Shown here piece by piece: positions 25,388 through 33,911 of a stretch of DNA of 64,000 nt. The stretch is from assembly GCF_001405015.1 (NCBI RefSeq), contig NZ_CYZX01000013.1:1-64000 (forward strand), in the 5' to 3' direction. Position numbers and translations under genes: made by a program. Numbering within the stretch: the first letter of the stretch is position 1; the number at the start of each line of letters is the position of its first letter. The stretch comes from Clostridium disporicum. GTDB taxonomy: Bacteria; Bacillota; Clostridia; Clostridiales; Clostridiaceae. The notes under the pieces were generated by a model that was not told the origin of the DNA, did no database searches, and saw only the letters and a program-made list of their open reading frames with translations.

Positions 25388-26380
25388 TTAAATTTTTTTC
25401 TGCAAAGATTTTTTATATTCAGTAATAGTCATACCTGTCCAAGTTTGAAATGCCCTTAAGAATGAATTCAAATCTTGGTATCCTAATAAAAAGGCAATAT
25501 CATCACTTATCATGTCAGTATTTTTTATATAGTTCTTAGCTAATAATTCACGTGTATGATTTAATTGCTTTTGAAATGTTGTTTTTTCTTCTGTCAATTT
25601 CCGTTGAAGAGTTCTTTTACTCATTCCAAGTTTTAATGCTACATCTTCAATATTACTACAACCTATAGGCAATAACTCTATTAGTGAACTCCTTACTCTT
25701 GCTCCAAACGAATCTTCTACTTCTAACTCAGACAATCTTCGCTTAAGCTCCGGCTCAAAATAATCCCACATTACTTCATTCTCACTAACAAATGGTTTAA
25801 GAGAATCATTAAATGATAAAGTCAAAGTACTTTTATTCCCTTTATTAATCTTACACCCAAAATATTTTTCTAACACCTTATTATTAATTGAATTCTGCAA
25901 TGTTATTTTCAATGGAATTATATTCTCTTTAGTTGCTATCCTAATTAAATTAATCAAAAAAACAAACTCTGAAACTTCCAAAAATAAAGGTATTTTATGA
26001 TACTTTTCTTCTGTTGATAATTCTACTGTAAAGCTCTTTTCTTCTTTTCTTATAATAAAAATCATAGGCCCAATAAGCTTCTTATACTGTGCTAAACGCT
26101 CTATGCAAGTCTGAGCATTTTTGCTACAAAAAGCTGCAAAAATAGGTGGAGAAAAAGTTTCAATACCTTCTGCAGTTGCAATTTTTATTAGTTTACTTTC
26201 ATCAGGCATTACTTCACCAATGCTTTCCATAAAACGAAAGTATTCATCTTGTGTTAATCTTATATTCTTTCTACTAAATAAATCCTCTGGCAACCCTGAT
26301 TTTATTAATATTTCACGTAAAGGCAACCCTACTGATGAAATAAGTGAACCATACCTACCATCAATAATAAAATGATTCAT
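25388..26380 (-). CDS. AraC-family transcriptional regulator
   Basis: A 330-residue AraC/XylS regulator. The C-terminal double HTH covers about 230-330, with IEDVALKLGMSKRTLQRKL and the second helix pair around SDDIAFLLGYQDLNSFLRAF. The N-terminal 200 residues match the Arabinose_bd-type ligand domain found in OruR/ArgR-like members, including FSPPIFAAFCSKNAQTCIER. It sits between the SDR and flavodoxin genes in the same direction with short gaps, so it probably regulates its own redox operon. The effector is unknown. Confidence 0.9.
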   Translation of the reverse strand: MNHFIIDGRYGSLISSVGLPLREILIKSGLPEDLFSRKNIRLTQDEYFRFMESIGEVMPDESKLIKIATAEGIETFSPPIFAAFCSKNAQTCIERLAQYKKLIGPMIFIIRKEEKSFTVELSTEEKYHKIPLFLEVSEFVFLINLIRIATKENIIPLKITLQNSINNKVLEKYFGCKINKGNKSTLTLSFNDSLKPFVSENEVMWDYFEPELKRRLSELEVEDSFGARVRSSLIELLPIGCSNIEDVALKLGMSKRTLQRKLTEEKTTFQKQLNHTRELLAKNYIKNTDMISDDIAFLLGYQDLNSFLRAFQTWTGMTITEYKKSLQKKI

Positions 26381-26403
26381 AAAAGATACTCCATTCTATT
26401 TTA

Positions 26404-27189
26404 TTATTTTTCCTTCTGCATTTCATAAATTTGTTTCATCATTATTTTTTTAGGTGTAAATGGAGTCAATGCTAAAAACATTCTTTGAAGTAGCGACACT
26501 CCTGAAATTACATTTAATTTTCCTTTTAACATACCTTCATAGCCATCTTTTGCAACATCAACTGGACTAACAGTCTTTGAAAATAAGGGAGTATTACTCA
26601 TATCTGATGCTTTAGCAAAACCTGTATCCATCGCACCTGGCATTAATGTAGTAATAGTTACACCAGTACCTTTAATTTCTTGCCATACAGCATTACTAAA
26701 TGAAGTTACATATGCCTTTGTAGCATAATAAACCGCTTGTAATGGACCTGGCATAATTGCAGCCGTAGAAGAAACATTTAATATTCTACCATCCCCACGC
26801 TTAACAAAATCAGGTAAAAACAATTTAGTTAATCTTGTAAGAGTAATAACATTTACTTGAATCATTTGAATATCTTGCTCCATAGAACGTACATGGAACT
26901 CACCTCTACCACCAAATCCAGCATTATTAATTAAGTAATCTATTGTTATATTAGCAGCTTTCACTTCATCATAAATCTCCTGAGCTGCATTACTTAATGA
27001 TAAATCTTTTACAATAACCATTACCTTTATATTGTATTTATTCTCAAGATCTTTTTTTAATTCATTTAGCTTATCCTTACTTCTTGCAACAATTACTAAG
27101 TCTCCTCCCCTAGCTGCGTGTAACTTTGCAAATTCTTTTCCAATCCCACTTGATGCTCCTGTAATAAGTGCAATTTTATTTTTCATCAT
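26404..27189 (-). CDS. Short-chain dehydrogenase/reductase
   Basis: A classical SDR of 261 residues. It has the TGASSGIG cofactor loop at the N-terminus, NNAGFGG in the middle, the catalytic Ser in LNVSSTAAIMPG, and YYATKAYV providing Tyr and Lys. The following DltE-like pattern (LMPGAMDTGFAKAS) points to the YqjQ/DltE group acting on lipids or general carbonyl substrates. The ATG at 27189 with GGGAGG is chosen; an upstream in-frame start lacks a ribosome site. First gene of the SDR-AraC-flavodoxin operon. Confidence 0.9.
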   Translation of the reverse strand: MMKNKIALITGASSGIGKEFAKLHAARGGDLVIVARSKDKLNELKKDLENKYNIKVMVIVKDLSLSNAAQEIYDEVKAANITIDYLINNAGFGGRGEFHVRSMEQDIQMIQVNVITLTRLTKLFLPDFVKRGDGRILNVSSTAAIMPGPLQAVYYATKAYVTSFSNAVWQEIKGTGVTITTLMPGAMDTGFAKASDMSNTPLFSKTVSPVDVAKDGYEGMLKGKLNVISGVSLLQRMFLALTPFTPKKIMMKQIYEMQKEK

Positions 27190-27411
27190 AATTTCCTCCC
27201 TAAATTTAAGTTTCAATTGATGACTTAATTATACAAACTACAAAATATTTTTTAACATCATTTTGCGCCAATAATTATTCAATCTGTGCCACATAAAAAA
27301 TAATCATTATTATTTTAAATAACTTCAATACCTTCTATACGTTTAATTAATCTTAAATTCACTTTGTTAAATAAAAAAATAATTATCAATAAGAATTTAT
27401 TGCATTAAAAT

Positions 27412-27445
27412 AACCTACTAAAACCTATATTGATTTTAGTGGGTT
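27412..27445 (-). terminator. Terminator after the truncated HRDC gene
   Basis: AACCTACTAAAA (27412-27423) pairs with TTTTAGTGGGTT (27434-27445) with one G-T pair. It lies downstream of the gene ending at 27488 and upstream of the SDR promoter region. Confidence 0.75.
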
Positions 27446-27487
27446 CTATGGTGGAGGCAAATCATCTTATATCTCCATACTAATTTA

Positions 27488-27952
27488 TTATCCTCTAATT
27501 ATATCAACTATATCCTGTCCGTACTTTTCTATCTTTACTGGTCCAAATCCTTTAATTGAAATAAGATCTTCTTTAGCTTCCGGTTTTAGTTTTATTATTT
27601 CTTCCACCATCTCATTATTATATATAAAGTATGGCTTAACCTTTTCTTCCCTAGATTTATTTAATCTATATTCTTTTAATGCATTAAACACTTCTTCATA
27701 TGACTTAACTTTTTCTTTTACTTCCTCTAATACAGGCGTTTCTACTTCATCGATACCTTTTTCACCATAAATTTCTTCTAGAATTTTTTCTTCTATTTCT
27801 TTTTCAATATTTTGTTCCATGAAATCTTCTTCAGTTAAAGAATACTTTTTATTATAGTCATAGCTAATAGATTTATTGTTTATTATGAAAAACTCTCCAA
27901 TATCCTTCATTTTATCTTCAAAAATATTATTATCGTAAATAAAATTGTACAA
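27488..27952 (-). pseudogene. 5'-truncated NERD/HRDC protein (HRDC half only)
   Basis: A 154-residue frame that matches the C-terminal part of the intact 358-residue protein at 55134-56210 along its whole length. Shared stretches include FEDKMK, YDYNKKY.LTE, the HRDC-like KPYFIYNNEMVEEIIKLKPE and the ending GFGP.KIEKYGQDI.DI. The NERD nuclease half is absent, and the frame begins without a good ribosome site, just after a hairpin-like AGCGTGC...GCATACG. It therefore looks like the remains of a duplicated gene whose 5' end was deleted, although a short HRDC protein could still be expressed. Confidence 0.75.
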
Positions 27953-28113
27953 TAAGCGTGCTTTTTAGCATACGTTTTTTTATTTTTTACACTTACAGCC
28001 TAATCCTAAAGCGTACTTAATTTTAAATCTAACTTTTATTTCTCCTGTAACTCCTACTAACTTACCCCTATCTTAATAAAGTCATAAGTTTATTAAATTT
28101 TTTATTGGAGTAT

Positions 28114-28129
28114 TGTAACAATCGTTACA
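28114..28129. promoter_or_regulatory. TGTAAC-N4-GTTACA palindrome
   Basis: A perfect 6-4-6 inverted repeat about 65 bp upstream of the small zinc-ribbon gene, immediately before an AT-rich promoter-like stretch (TATAAAAT near 28150). It looks like an operator. No regulator can be named from the sequence. Confidence 0.45.
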
Positions 28130-28192
28130 GACTTTTATATGTAAATTAATATAAAATGAATATTATATTTTAAGTTTAAGGAGGATATTATT

Positions 28193-28432
28193 ATGGCTTG
28201 TGGATGCGGTACACATAGTAAAGATGGAAAGGCTATTGTAGATAGAGTTAGAGAAAAAGGTAAGGCAGATATGAAATTAAATACTCCACATATAATTACA
28301 TGCTCATGTGGTGAAGATTTTACAATGAGCACATTTGTAGATGTATGTCCAAATTGTAAAATGACATATGGAGTTACTCCATGTTCTCAAAATGATAAAG
28401 AAAATATTAAGCCTGCTGGAATAAACTATTAA
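28193..28432 (+). CDS. Small cysteine-rich zinc-ribbon-like protein
   Basis: A 79-residue protein with AAGGAGG upstream of its ATG. It starts MACGCGTHSKDGKAIVDRV and has a ribbon-like pair: CSCG (about 42-45) and CPNCK (about 58-62), with a further Cys near 70. The pattern suggests a metal-binding ribbon, perhaps zinc or an iron centre. It is monocistronic, with an operator-like palindrome upstream and a hairpin terminator downstream. It resembles short conserved clostridial proteins of unknown function. No function is assigned. Confidence 0.75.
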   Translation: MACGCGTHSKDGKAIVDRVREKGKADMKLNTPHIITCSCGEDFTMSTFVDVCPNCKMTYGVTPCSQNDKENIKPAGINY

Positions 28433-28450
28433 ATTCTATATAACAATATA

Positions 28451-28489
28451 AAAATGCACCTATAGCTTAAACCGCCGTAAGTGCATTTT
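28451..28489 (+). terminator. Terminator after the zinc-ribbon gene
   Basis: AAAATGCAC (28451-28459) pairs with GTGCATTTT (28481-28489) beyond the stop at 28432 and is followed by T-rich sequence. Confidence 0.75.
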
Positions 28490-28712
28490 GTTATATTACT
28501 TTAAAATTCTTTCTAATTTTTTTAATTATTAAATACTATATATATATATATATATCCTTTTAATTTAATCTTTAGTATAATTCGACATTATTATCATTAA
28601 TTCCTTTGACTTTTAAAAAAATATATATTTTTTTATTAAAATTAGCCATTTTACTTCAATTTAACCATTCTTTTAGCCTCTTATCACTCTTAAATTCAAA
28701 AATAATAGTATT

Positions 28713-28836
28713 GGTAGTGACAAAAAGGTAGTAACAAAATGTAAGGTAGTGACAAAAAGTAATGACAAAAAGGCACTACCTTTTTGTTAGTACCTTTAAG
28801 GTAATACAATTAGGATACTACTAAAATAGTATTACC
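28713..28836. repeat. GGTAGTGACAAAAA repeat with inverted partners
   Basis: Within the 430-bp gap 28433-28864, GGTAGTGACAAAAA occurs at 28713 and 28745, a variant GGTAGTAACAAAA at 28727, and a partial copy near 28760. The complementary word CACTACCTTTTTGTTAGTACC begins at 28774 in segments. A second hairpin, GGTAATAC (28800) and GTATTACC (28829), follows. The layout copies the left-direct, right-inverted plan of the element at 9685 with different words. Just upstream is a short TA microsatellite (about 28537-28555). No gene is seen in the gap. Confidence 0.65.
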
Positions 28837-28864
28837 CTATATAGTAATAAATATATTACTTCTA

Positions 28865-29518
28865 CTACTTTATCTCCCAAACAAAAGCTACTGTATCGCT
28901 AATTTTTATATCCTCTGGCTCAATGCTTGGTGCATATGTTTCTGCAATAGCATAACTTTTGTTTTCTATTTCGTATGTTGTGTTAGAGTAAATATTTATT
29001 TCACTCCAATTATAATCTATGCTTACTAGTCTTCCAAGTGTGACTCTAGCTGCTTTAGTTAAAACCTCAGCCTTACTTCTTGCATTTTCAGTTGCTTTAA
29101 TAAGAAGTTCTTTATTTATTTCATCTTTATCTTTTACTGAGAATCTTATATTAAATCTAGGATCTACCTTTGACTTTGTTATTGCTGTAATCACCTTAGA
29201 TAAAATTTCCATATCTAAATCAAACTCCAGCTTTAAATCTTGCTCACACTTATAGCCATCAAACTTACTTTTATAATTATTATTTTCATCATAATAGCTC
29301 TTATAGCTTGTTGTGATATTAAAATTTGTTGTTTTTAAATCTTTTTTATTAAAACCAACTTCTTCTATGGCCTTTTCTAATTCATTTACTGACTCTGTAG
29401 CAAGCTTCATAGTTTCATCATAATTGTATTTATGTGATACTAAATTCATAGTAATAATTATCAAATCTGGTGTAACACTTATATTACCAATACCCTTAAC
29501 TGTAATTAACCTCTCCAT
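28865..29518 (-). CDS. SIMPL (DUF541) domain protein
   Basis: A 217-residue protein of the SIMPL/DUF541 family. The beginning TVKGIGNISVTPDLIIITMN is the family hallmark (GxGxVxxxPD), and a repeat of this fold continues with ARSKAEVLTKAARVTLGRLV near 145-165. No signal peptide is present, unlike the periplasmic members such as E. coli YggE, so it is probably cytoplasmic. Members have been linked to oxidative stress and to scaffolding, but the biochemical role is unclear. It is monocistronic, and divergent from the ABC-F gene across 150-200 bp. Confidence 0.85.
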   Translation of the reverse strand: MERLITVKGIGNISVTPDLIIITMNLVSHKYNYDETMKLATESVNELEKAIEEVGFNKKDLKTTNFNITTSYKSYYDENNNYKSKFDGYKCEQDLKLEFDLDMEILSKVITAITKSKVDPRFNIRFSVKDKDEINKELLIKATENARSKAEVLTKAARVTLGRLVSIDYNWSEINIYSNTTYEIENKSYAIAETYAPSIEPEDIKISDTVAFVWEIK

Positions 29519-29684
29519 AATTCCTATCCCCTTAATTAAAATAAATTTATTAATTTTATTATAACAGTTTTTTCAGTTAATACTAAATCATTGAACTTAG
29601 TCGAAAAAAATGTTAAGCTATCAATATTAAACTTAGTAAAATATATTTATCAAATGTAAATTTTAATTGATAAAAGAATATATT

Positions 29685-29713
29685 AAAGAGCTTATTTTTA
29701 TAGGCTCTTTTTT
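29685..29713 (+). promoter_or_regulatory. Attenuator-like terminator in the ABC-F leader
   Basis: AAAGAGC (29685-29691) and GCTCTTT (29704-29710) form a stem that is followed at once by more T residues, only 23 bp upstream of the ABC-F start codon. A terminator in that position would block the gene unless it is read through or refolded. ABC-F resistance genes are often regulated by this kind of attenuation. A competing antiterminator was not identified by eye. Confidence 0.5.
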
Positions 29714-29735
29714 ACTAATGAAAAGAGGTACTACT

Positions 29736-31475
29736 ATGATAAAAGTTAATAATTTGTCCTACTCATTTCCACAAAAAAATCTATATAACAATATTTCATT
29801 TACATTAGAAGATGGCCAACATTGTGCCTTTATAGGTACAAATGGTAGTGGAAAAAGTACTCTTATAGATATAATTATGGACCCTGAAAAATATCTATTT
29901 GATGGTTCATTAGAAATTGAACCAAATTGTAGAATTGGGTATGTACGACAATTCCAAGAATTAGATAAAACAAAAGAAATCACAGTTTTTGAATATCTAG
30001 CAGAAGATTTTCTTAAATTACAAAATGAAATAACATCTATCTGTACTGAAATGGAAACATCATCTGATATTGATACTTTACTTGAAAAATATCAACAAGC
30101 TCTAGATGCATTTGAAGCAATTAATGGTGATGATTTTGAAAACATTATTGATAAAAAGCTAAATCTTATTGAATTAATTAAATACAAAGATTTAATGATA
30201 TCTGAACTTAGTGGTGGTGAGTTTAAGCTTATTCAAGTAATTAAGGCAATGCTTAATAGTCCTGACTTGCTTATTATGGATGAACCTGATGTATTTTTAG
30301 ATTTTAAAAATTTAAATGCTCTTAAAAATCTAATTAATTCTCACAAAGGAACAACATTAGTTATCACACATAATAGATATCTATTAAATCATTGTTTTAA
30401 TAAAATTATTCACCTTGAAAATATGGAACTACAAGAGTTTGATGGTGGCTATATCGAGTATAACTTCTCATTACTTCAAACCAAAATTGAACTACAAGAA
30501 TTAGCTGCTGCTGATACTGAAGAAATTGAAAGAAATGAAGTTTTAATAGATAGATTAAGAGAGTTAGCAACTGAGAATGCTGAACAGTTTAGAGGTAAAA
30601 CCTTAAGAGCTAGAATTAAAATTAAAGAAAGACTAGAAGAACGTAGAATTAAAGCTCCATTTGTAGAGATTAAAGAACCTAATATAATTTTTGTTACAGC
30701 TAATGAAATAGAAGAAAAAACTGTTTTAAAAGTTAATGATTTTAATCTTGCTTTTGATGAAGTCCTTTTAGAAAATGTTAACTTTGAAATTAAATCTACT
30801 GATAAAGTAGCTATCGTTGGTTCAAATGGTACAGGTAAAACTACGCTTTTCCAAAAAATATTTAAAAACGATGATGATTCTATAGAAATAGATAAAGATA
30901 TTAAAGTAGGTTATTTATCTCAACTTCAAGGTCAAACACTAAATTATTCTAATACTATATATGATGAGTTCTTTGATATTGGTTTTAAAACTCGTGCTGA
31001 TATTAAAGAATATTTAGAGGGTTATAATTTTGATGAAGAAGTATTAAATCAAAAGATAGGAACTTTATCTGGTGGAGAAAAGAATCTACTTCAGCTAGCT
31101 AAAATCTCTGAAGTCGGAGCTGATTTATTGCTTCTTGATGAACCTACAAGTCATTTAGATACATATTCACAACTAGCTTTAGAAAAGGCTATAAAAAGAT
31201 ATAAAGGTGCTATTTTAATGGTTTCTCATGATTACTATACTATAACTAACTGTATGGATTATGTATTACTTATTCAAAATAAAAAAATCAAAAAAATAAG
31301 CATACAACAGTTTAAAGATATTATTTATGTTAATCATTTTGATAAGCACTACTTAAAAAATGAAGAAAAGAAAAAATTGCTTGAAACAAAAATAGAATTA
31401 GCTTTAAGAGATAATAATTTTATTCTTGCAAAAGATTTATCTGAAGAATTAGAAGCTATTGTTAAACTACTATAA
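29736..31475 (+). CDS. ABC-F family ribosome-associated ATPase
   Basis: A 579-residue protein with two ABC domains and no membrane segment. Domain 1 has GTNGSGKST (Walker A), SELSGGEFKLIQ (signature) and LLIMDEPDVFLD (Walker B). Domain 2 has GSNGTGKTT, GTLSGGEKNLLQ and LLLLDEPTSHLD. Between them is the charged helical linker that reaches into the ribosome, and a short charged C-terminal tail follows. ABC-F proteins act on the ribosomal E site, either as translation factors or as antibiotic resistance (ARE) factors. The attenuator-like leader favours a drug-inducible ARE type, but the subfamily cannot be fixed by eye. The ATG at 29736 follows AAGAGG; an upstream TTG frame through the hairpin is unlikely. 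A strong terminator follows. Confidence 0.88.
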   Translation: MIKVNNLSYSFPQKNLYNNISFTLEDGQHCAFIGTNGSGKSTLIDIIMDPEKYLFDGSLEIEPNCRIGYVRQFQELDKTKEITVFEYLAEDFLKLQNEITSICTEMETSSDIDTLLEKYQQALDAFEAINGDDFENIIDKKLNLIELIKYKDLMISELSGGEFKLIQVIKAMLNSPDLLIMDEPDVFLDFKNLNALKNLINSHKGTTLVITHNRYLLNHCFNKIIHLENMELQEFDGGYIEYNFSLLQTKIELQELAAADTEEIERNEVLIDRLRELATENAEQFRGKTLRARIKIKERLEERRIKAPFVEIKEPNIIFVTANEIEEKTVLKVNDFNLAFDEVLLENVNFEIKSTDKVAIVGSNGTGKTTLFQKIFKNDDDSIEIDKDIKVGYLSQLQGQTLNYSNTIYDEFFDIGFKTRADIKEYLEGYNFDEEVLNQKIGTLSGGEKNLLQLAKISEVGADLLLLDEPTSHLDTYSQLALEKAIKRYKGAILMVSHDYYTITNCMDYVLLIQNKKIKKISIQQFKDIIYVNHFDKHYLKNEEKKKLLETKIELALRDNNFILAKDLSEELEAIVKLL

Positions 31476-31499
31476 AAATGGCCAATAATTAAATATTAT

Positions 31500-31546
31500 A
31501 AGCTGAAGGCTATGGCATTAATTAACTCTTGCCATAGCCTTTAGCT
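31500..31546. terminator. Strong terminator between ABC-F and the exporter operon
   Basis: AAGCT and AGGCTATGGC pair with GCCATAGCCT and AGCTT across a loop of about 14 bases. T-rich on both sides, so it can serve the ABC-F gene on the plus strand and the convergent permease operon on the minus strand. Confidence 0.85.
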
Positions 31547-31655
31547 TTAATTTATTTTTTACTTCATATTTATTAATAATACGTTTTTTTCGTAGTCATA
31601 ACTTTTATATTTATCCGCCCCTTAACCTGTAATAAATATTATTAACCGTATTATA

Positions 31656-32771
31656 TTAATCTCTTTTTATTCTGAACATAAATAAACTTAATGAAAATAA
31701 AATAAGCGAGATAACTATCATATAAAAAATATAATCATATATATAACTTATACTTTCATAAACCTGTAATTTTTCTATCCCCTCATATACTAACCTCTGC
31801 GGCATAAAACTTCCTATTTTTTTTAGGTACTCCGGCATAATATCAAAGTCCCAGAATACTCCTGATATCATGCAAGTCGGTATTACTACTAAAATATTGA
31901 TAGTAGCTGCAATATACCTGTTCCTTGTAAAGCTTACTATAAATAAATTTAAGGATATAGCTATTAAGTTAAGCAGCAGCATAACCACTAAAAAATTATA
32001 CGTATTTTCCATACCAAAATCTAAGTTTAATATCCTGCAGGATACGTAATATATAATACTACTCATAGACGACATAAGGTAAAATACTACAAGCAGTGCA
32101 ATATAATATTTGTACGGTCTTATACCACTTGCTAATACCCTGTTTTTTGTATCCTGCTCCTCATCTTCAATTAAAAAATTTGCTATAGAAGCTCCGCTTA
32201 TTAATATCATCATAATAACTATTCCTATAGAATTTTTTACTGAAGGTCTGCTTTCATTAACTTCATTTAAATCATAATTAAGCATGTGCTTTGTATATGC
32301 CTTATTATTTTCTATAAACTTATCTATACTGCCATCACTTACTTTTGCTATTAAAGTCAGGTTATTTACTTTAGCTTTTATTATTGATAACAGTGTTTCT
32401 TTAATATCACTATTGGATATTGACTTGATTACAACTTTCCCAGCCTTAAAATTTAATATATCATCAGAAAAGCCATCATCAATAATAACTACCATCTGTA
32501 TCTGGTGTGAAACAAGCATCAACTCATAACTATCATTACTTATTCCTACTGCATCTATATCTTCTATTTCATTTATAGATTTTATTAGCTCCCTTGAAAT
32601 ATACTTATTATCATTATCTATAATTCCTACTTTATAATCCATTTCCTGCCCAAAAGCAAAGCTGAAGAACACTATAATAACAGCAGGTGCAACTACCCCC
32701 ATAACAATAAAGCTCTTCTTCTTTAGTAGTAGCTTAAATGTATTTAACATCACTCTAAACATTATTCTCAC
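31656..32771 (-). CDS. ABC-2 type exporter permease (second)
   Basis: A 371-residue membrane permease of the ABC-2 exporter class. One N-terminal membrane helix (SFIVMGVVAPAVIIVFFSFA) is followed by an extracytoplasmic domain of about 150 residues and then five or six membrane segments, the YhaP/YbhS-like plan. It overlaps the preceding permease gene by 17 bp, which implies tight coupling and an equal partnership. Last gene of the FAD oxidoreductase-ABC operon. The cargo is unknown; drugs, lipids or a peptide are all possible for this class. Confidence 0.85.
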   Translation of the reverse strand: MRIMFRVMLNTFKLLLKKKSFIVMGVVAPAVIIVFFSFAFGQEMDYKVGIIDNDNKYISRELIKSINEIEDIDAVGISNDSYELMLVSHQIQMVVIIDDGFSDDILNFKAGKVVIKSISNSDIKETLLSIIKAKVNNLTLIAKVSDGSIDKFIENNKAYTKHMLNYDLNEVNESRPSVKNSIGIVIMMILISGASIANFLIEDEEQDTKNRVLASGIRPYKYYIALLVVFYLMSSMSSIIYYVSCRILNLDFGMENTYNFLVVMLLLNLIAISLNLFIVSFTRNRYIAATINILVVIPTCMISGVFWDFDIMPEYLKKIGSFMPQRLVYEGIEKLQVYESISYIYDYIFYMIVISLILFSLSLFMFRIKRD

Positions 32772-33894
32772 CTGCCCTCAGACTACAGATAATGCATATT
32801 ATTAATAACACTGCTGACAGCTGTAATGATAATAATACCGATATAGTCTGGTAATTAGAAGGAATCCCTGAGCTTAAGCTTAACAGCGCTATGTTTGCCC
32901 AGTATGACGGCGCTATCTTGCACAGCATACTAGCTATTTCATTAGACTTTATTAATGATATGGGTAAATAAGCTCCTCCTAAAAAACCAAAGACTATTAA
33001 TAAGGTGTTAAGGACACTGGCTGCTATCTTAGCATCCTTAAATACACAGCCTACAGTTATTCCTAAAATAGAGCTGAAAACTATCAAAGCTGTTAATACT
33101 GCCATGGTTGCCATAAGATTTATACCCCAATCAATCTTTAAAAAAACTGTACTGATAAAATAAACTATAATAACTTGAAGGATGCCAACAATAACTCCTA
33201 ATATAATCTTTGATAAAATAATGCTGAAATCACCAGCTTTAGATACTTTTAATCTTAAAAATGTATTTTCAAAGCCTTCATTATAGACTGATACGCTGGT
33301 TATCTGTGATATATAAAGTATTATTAATACAAGCTCTGCAAAAGTATAATAAGTAAATGAATTTATACCTGAAGCAGATATCCCCTCTTCAACTACTATA
33401 TTCTTTTCCTCACTCATATCATTTAATACCCTGGGATTTTCGCTTACTACTGTATTAATTACTGAATATCTTTCTAAATACTGGTCAAAAACGCTCCTGA
33501 ATATTTTCTGAGCCCTGCTTTCTTTTTTTTCATTTCTATAAAAATCATATTTATCTTCATTTATATATATAAGAGCTAATCCTTCATAGCTGTTTACGCG
33601 ATTTTTTCCATATATGTCGTCTGATACCTCTTCAAATTCTATTTTCATGCTTTCTTCACAGGTATCCTTAAAGCTTTTAAATACTTGTAAATATTCATTT
33701 CCGCTGCTTAAGTTATTAACTTTATAATAAACTTTTTTGTTTTCAAATATATTAAAGTCCACATTCATAAGTCCGTTTAATGAAAAACCCATTATAATTA
33801 TAAGAGCAGCTGGAAATATAAACATTGTTGCTACATTAGATTTACTCCTAAAGAAATATAAAAGTTCCTTTATTACTAAACTAATCAATATCAT
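32755..33894 (-). CDS. ABC-2 type exporter permease (first)
   Basis: A 379-residue permease with the same topology as its neighbour: an N-terminal membrane helix (NVATMFIFPAALIIIMGFSL), a large outer domain up to about residue 175, then a membrane domain of five or six helices with the family VFGFLGGAYLPISLI region. The two permeases probably form a heterodimer with the ATPase encoded 17 bp upstream. Base use here (AGC, GCC, CTG codons) looks less AT-biased than in surrounding genes, which hints at transfer. Confidence 0.85.
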   Translation of the reverse strand: MILISLVIKELLYFFRSKSNVATMFIFPAALIIIMGFSLNGLMNVDFNIFENKKVYYKVNNLSSGNEYLQVFKSFKDTCEESMKIEFEEVSDDIYGKNRVNSYEGLALIYINEDKYDFYRNEKKESRAQKIFRSVFDQYLERYSVINTVVSENPRVLNDMSEEKNIVVEEGISASGINSFTYYTFAELVLIILYISQITSVSVYNEGFENTFLRLKVSKAGDFSIILSKIILGVIVGILQVIIVYFISTVFLKIDWGINLMATMAVLTALIVFSSILGITVGCVFKDAKIAASVLNTLLIVFGFLGGAYLPISLIKSNEIASMLCKIAPSYWANIALLSLSSGIPSNYQTISVLLSLQLSAVLLIICIICSLRAGENNV

Positions 33895-33911
33895 TTTTTG
33901 CCCCTGTTATA

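Noticed and set aside
27953..28000. A plus-strand terminator GCGTGC...GCATACG followed by a T-run
   Set aside because: There is no plus-strand gene to its left; it may be a leftover of the truncated HRDC gene, but the evidence is too thin for a feature.
28135..28332. A minus-strand frame overlapping the zinc-ribbon gene
   Set aside because: It is the reverse shadow of the plus-strand gene, which has the better ribosome site and cysteine pattern.
29667..29735. A longer start (TTG at 29667) for the ABC-F protein
   Set aside because: The extra 23 residues would be encoded through the attenuator-like hairpin, and the ATG at 29736 has its own ribosome site.
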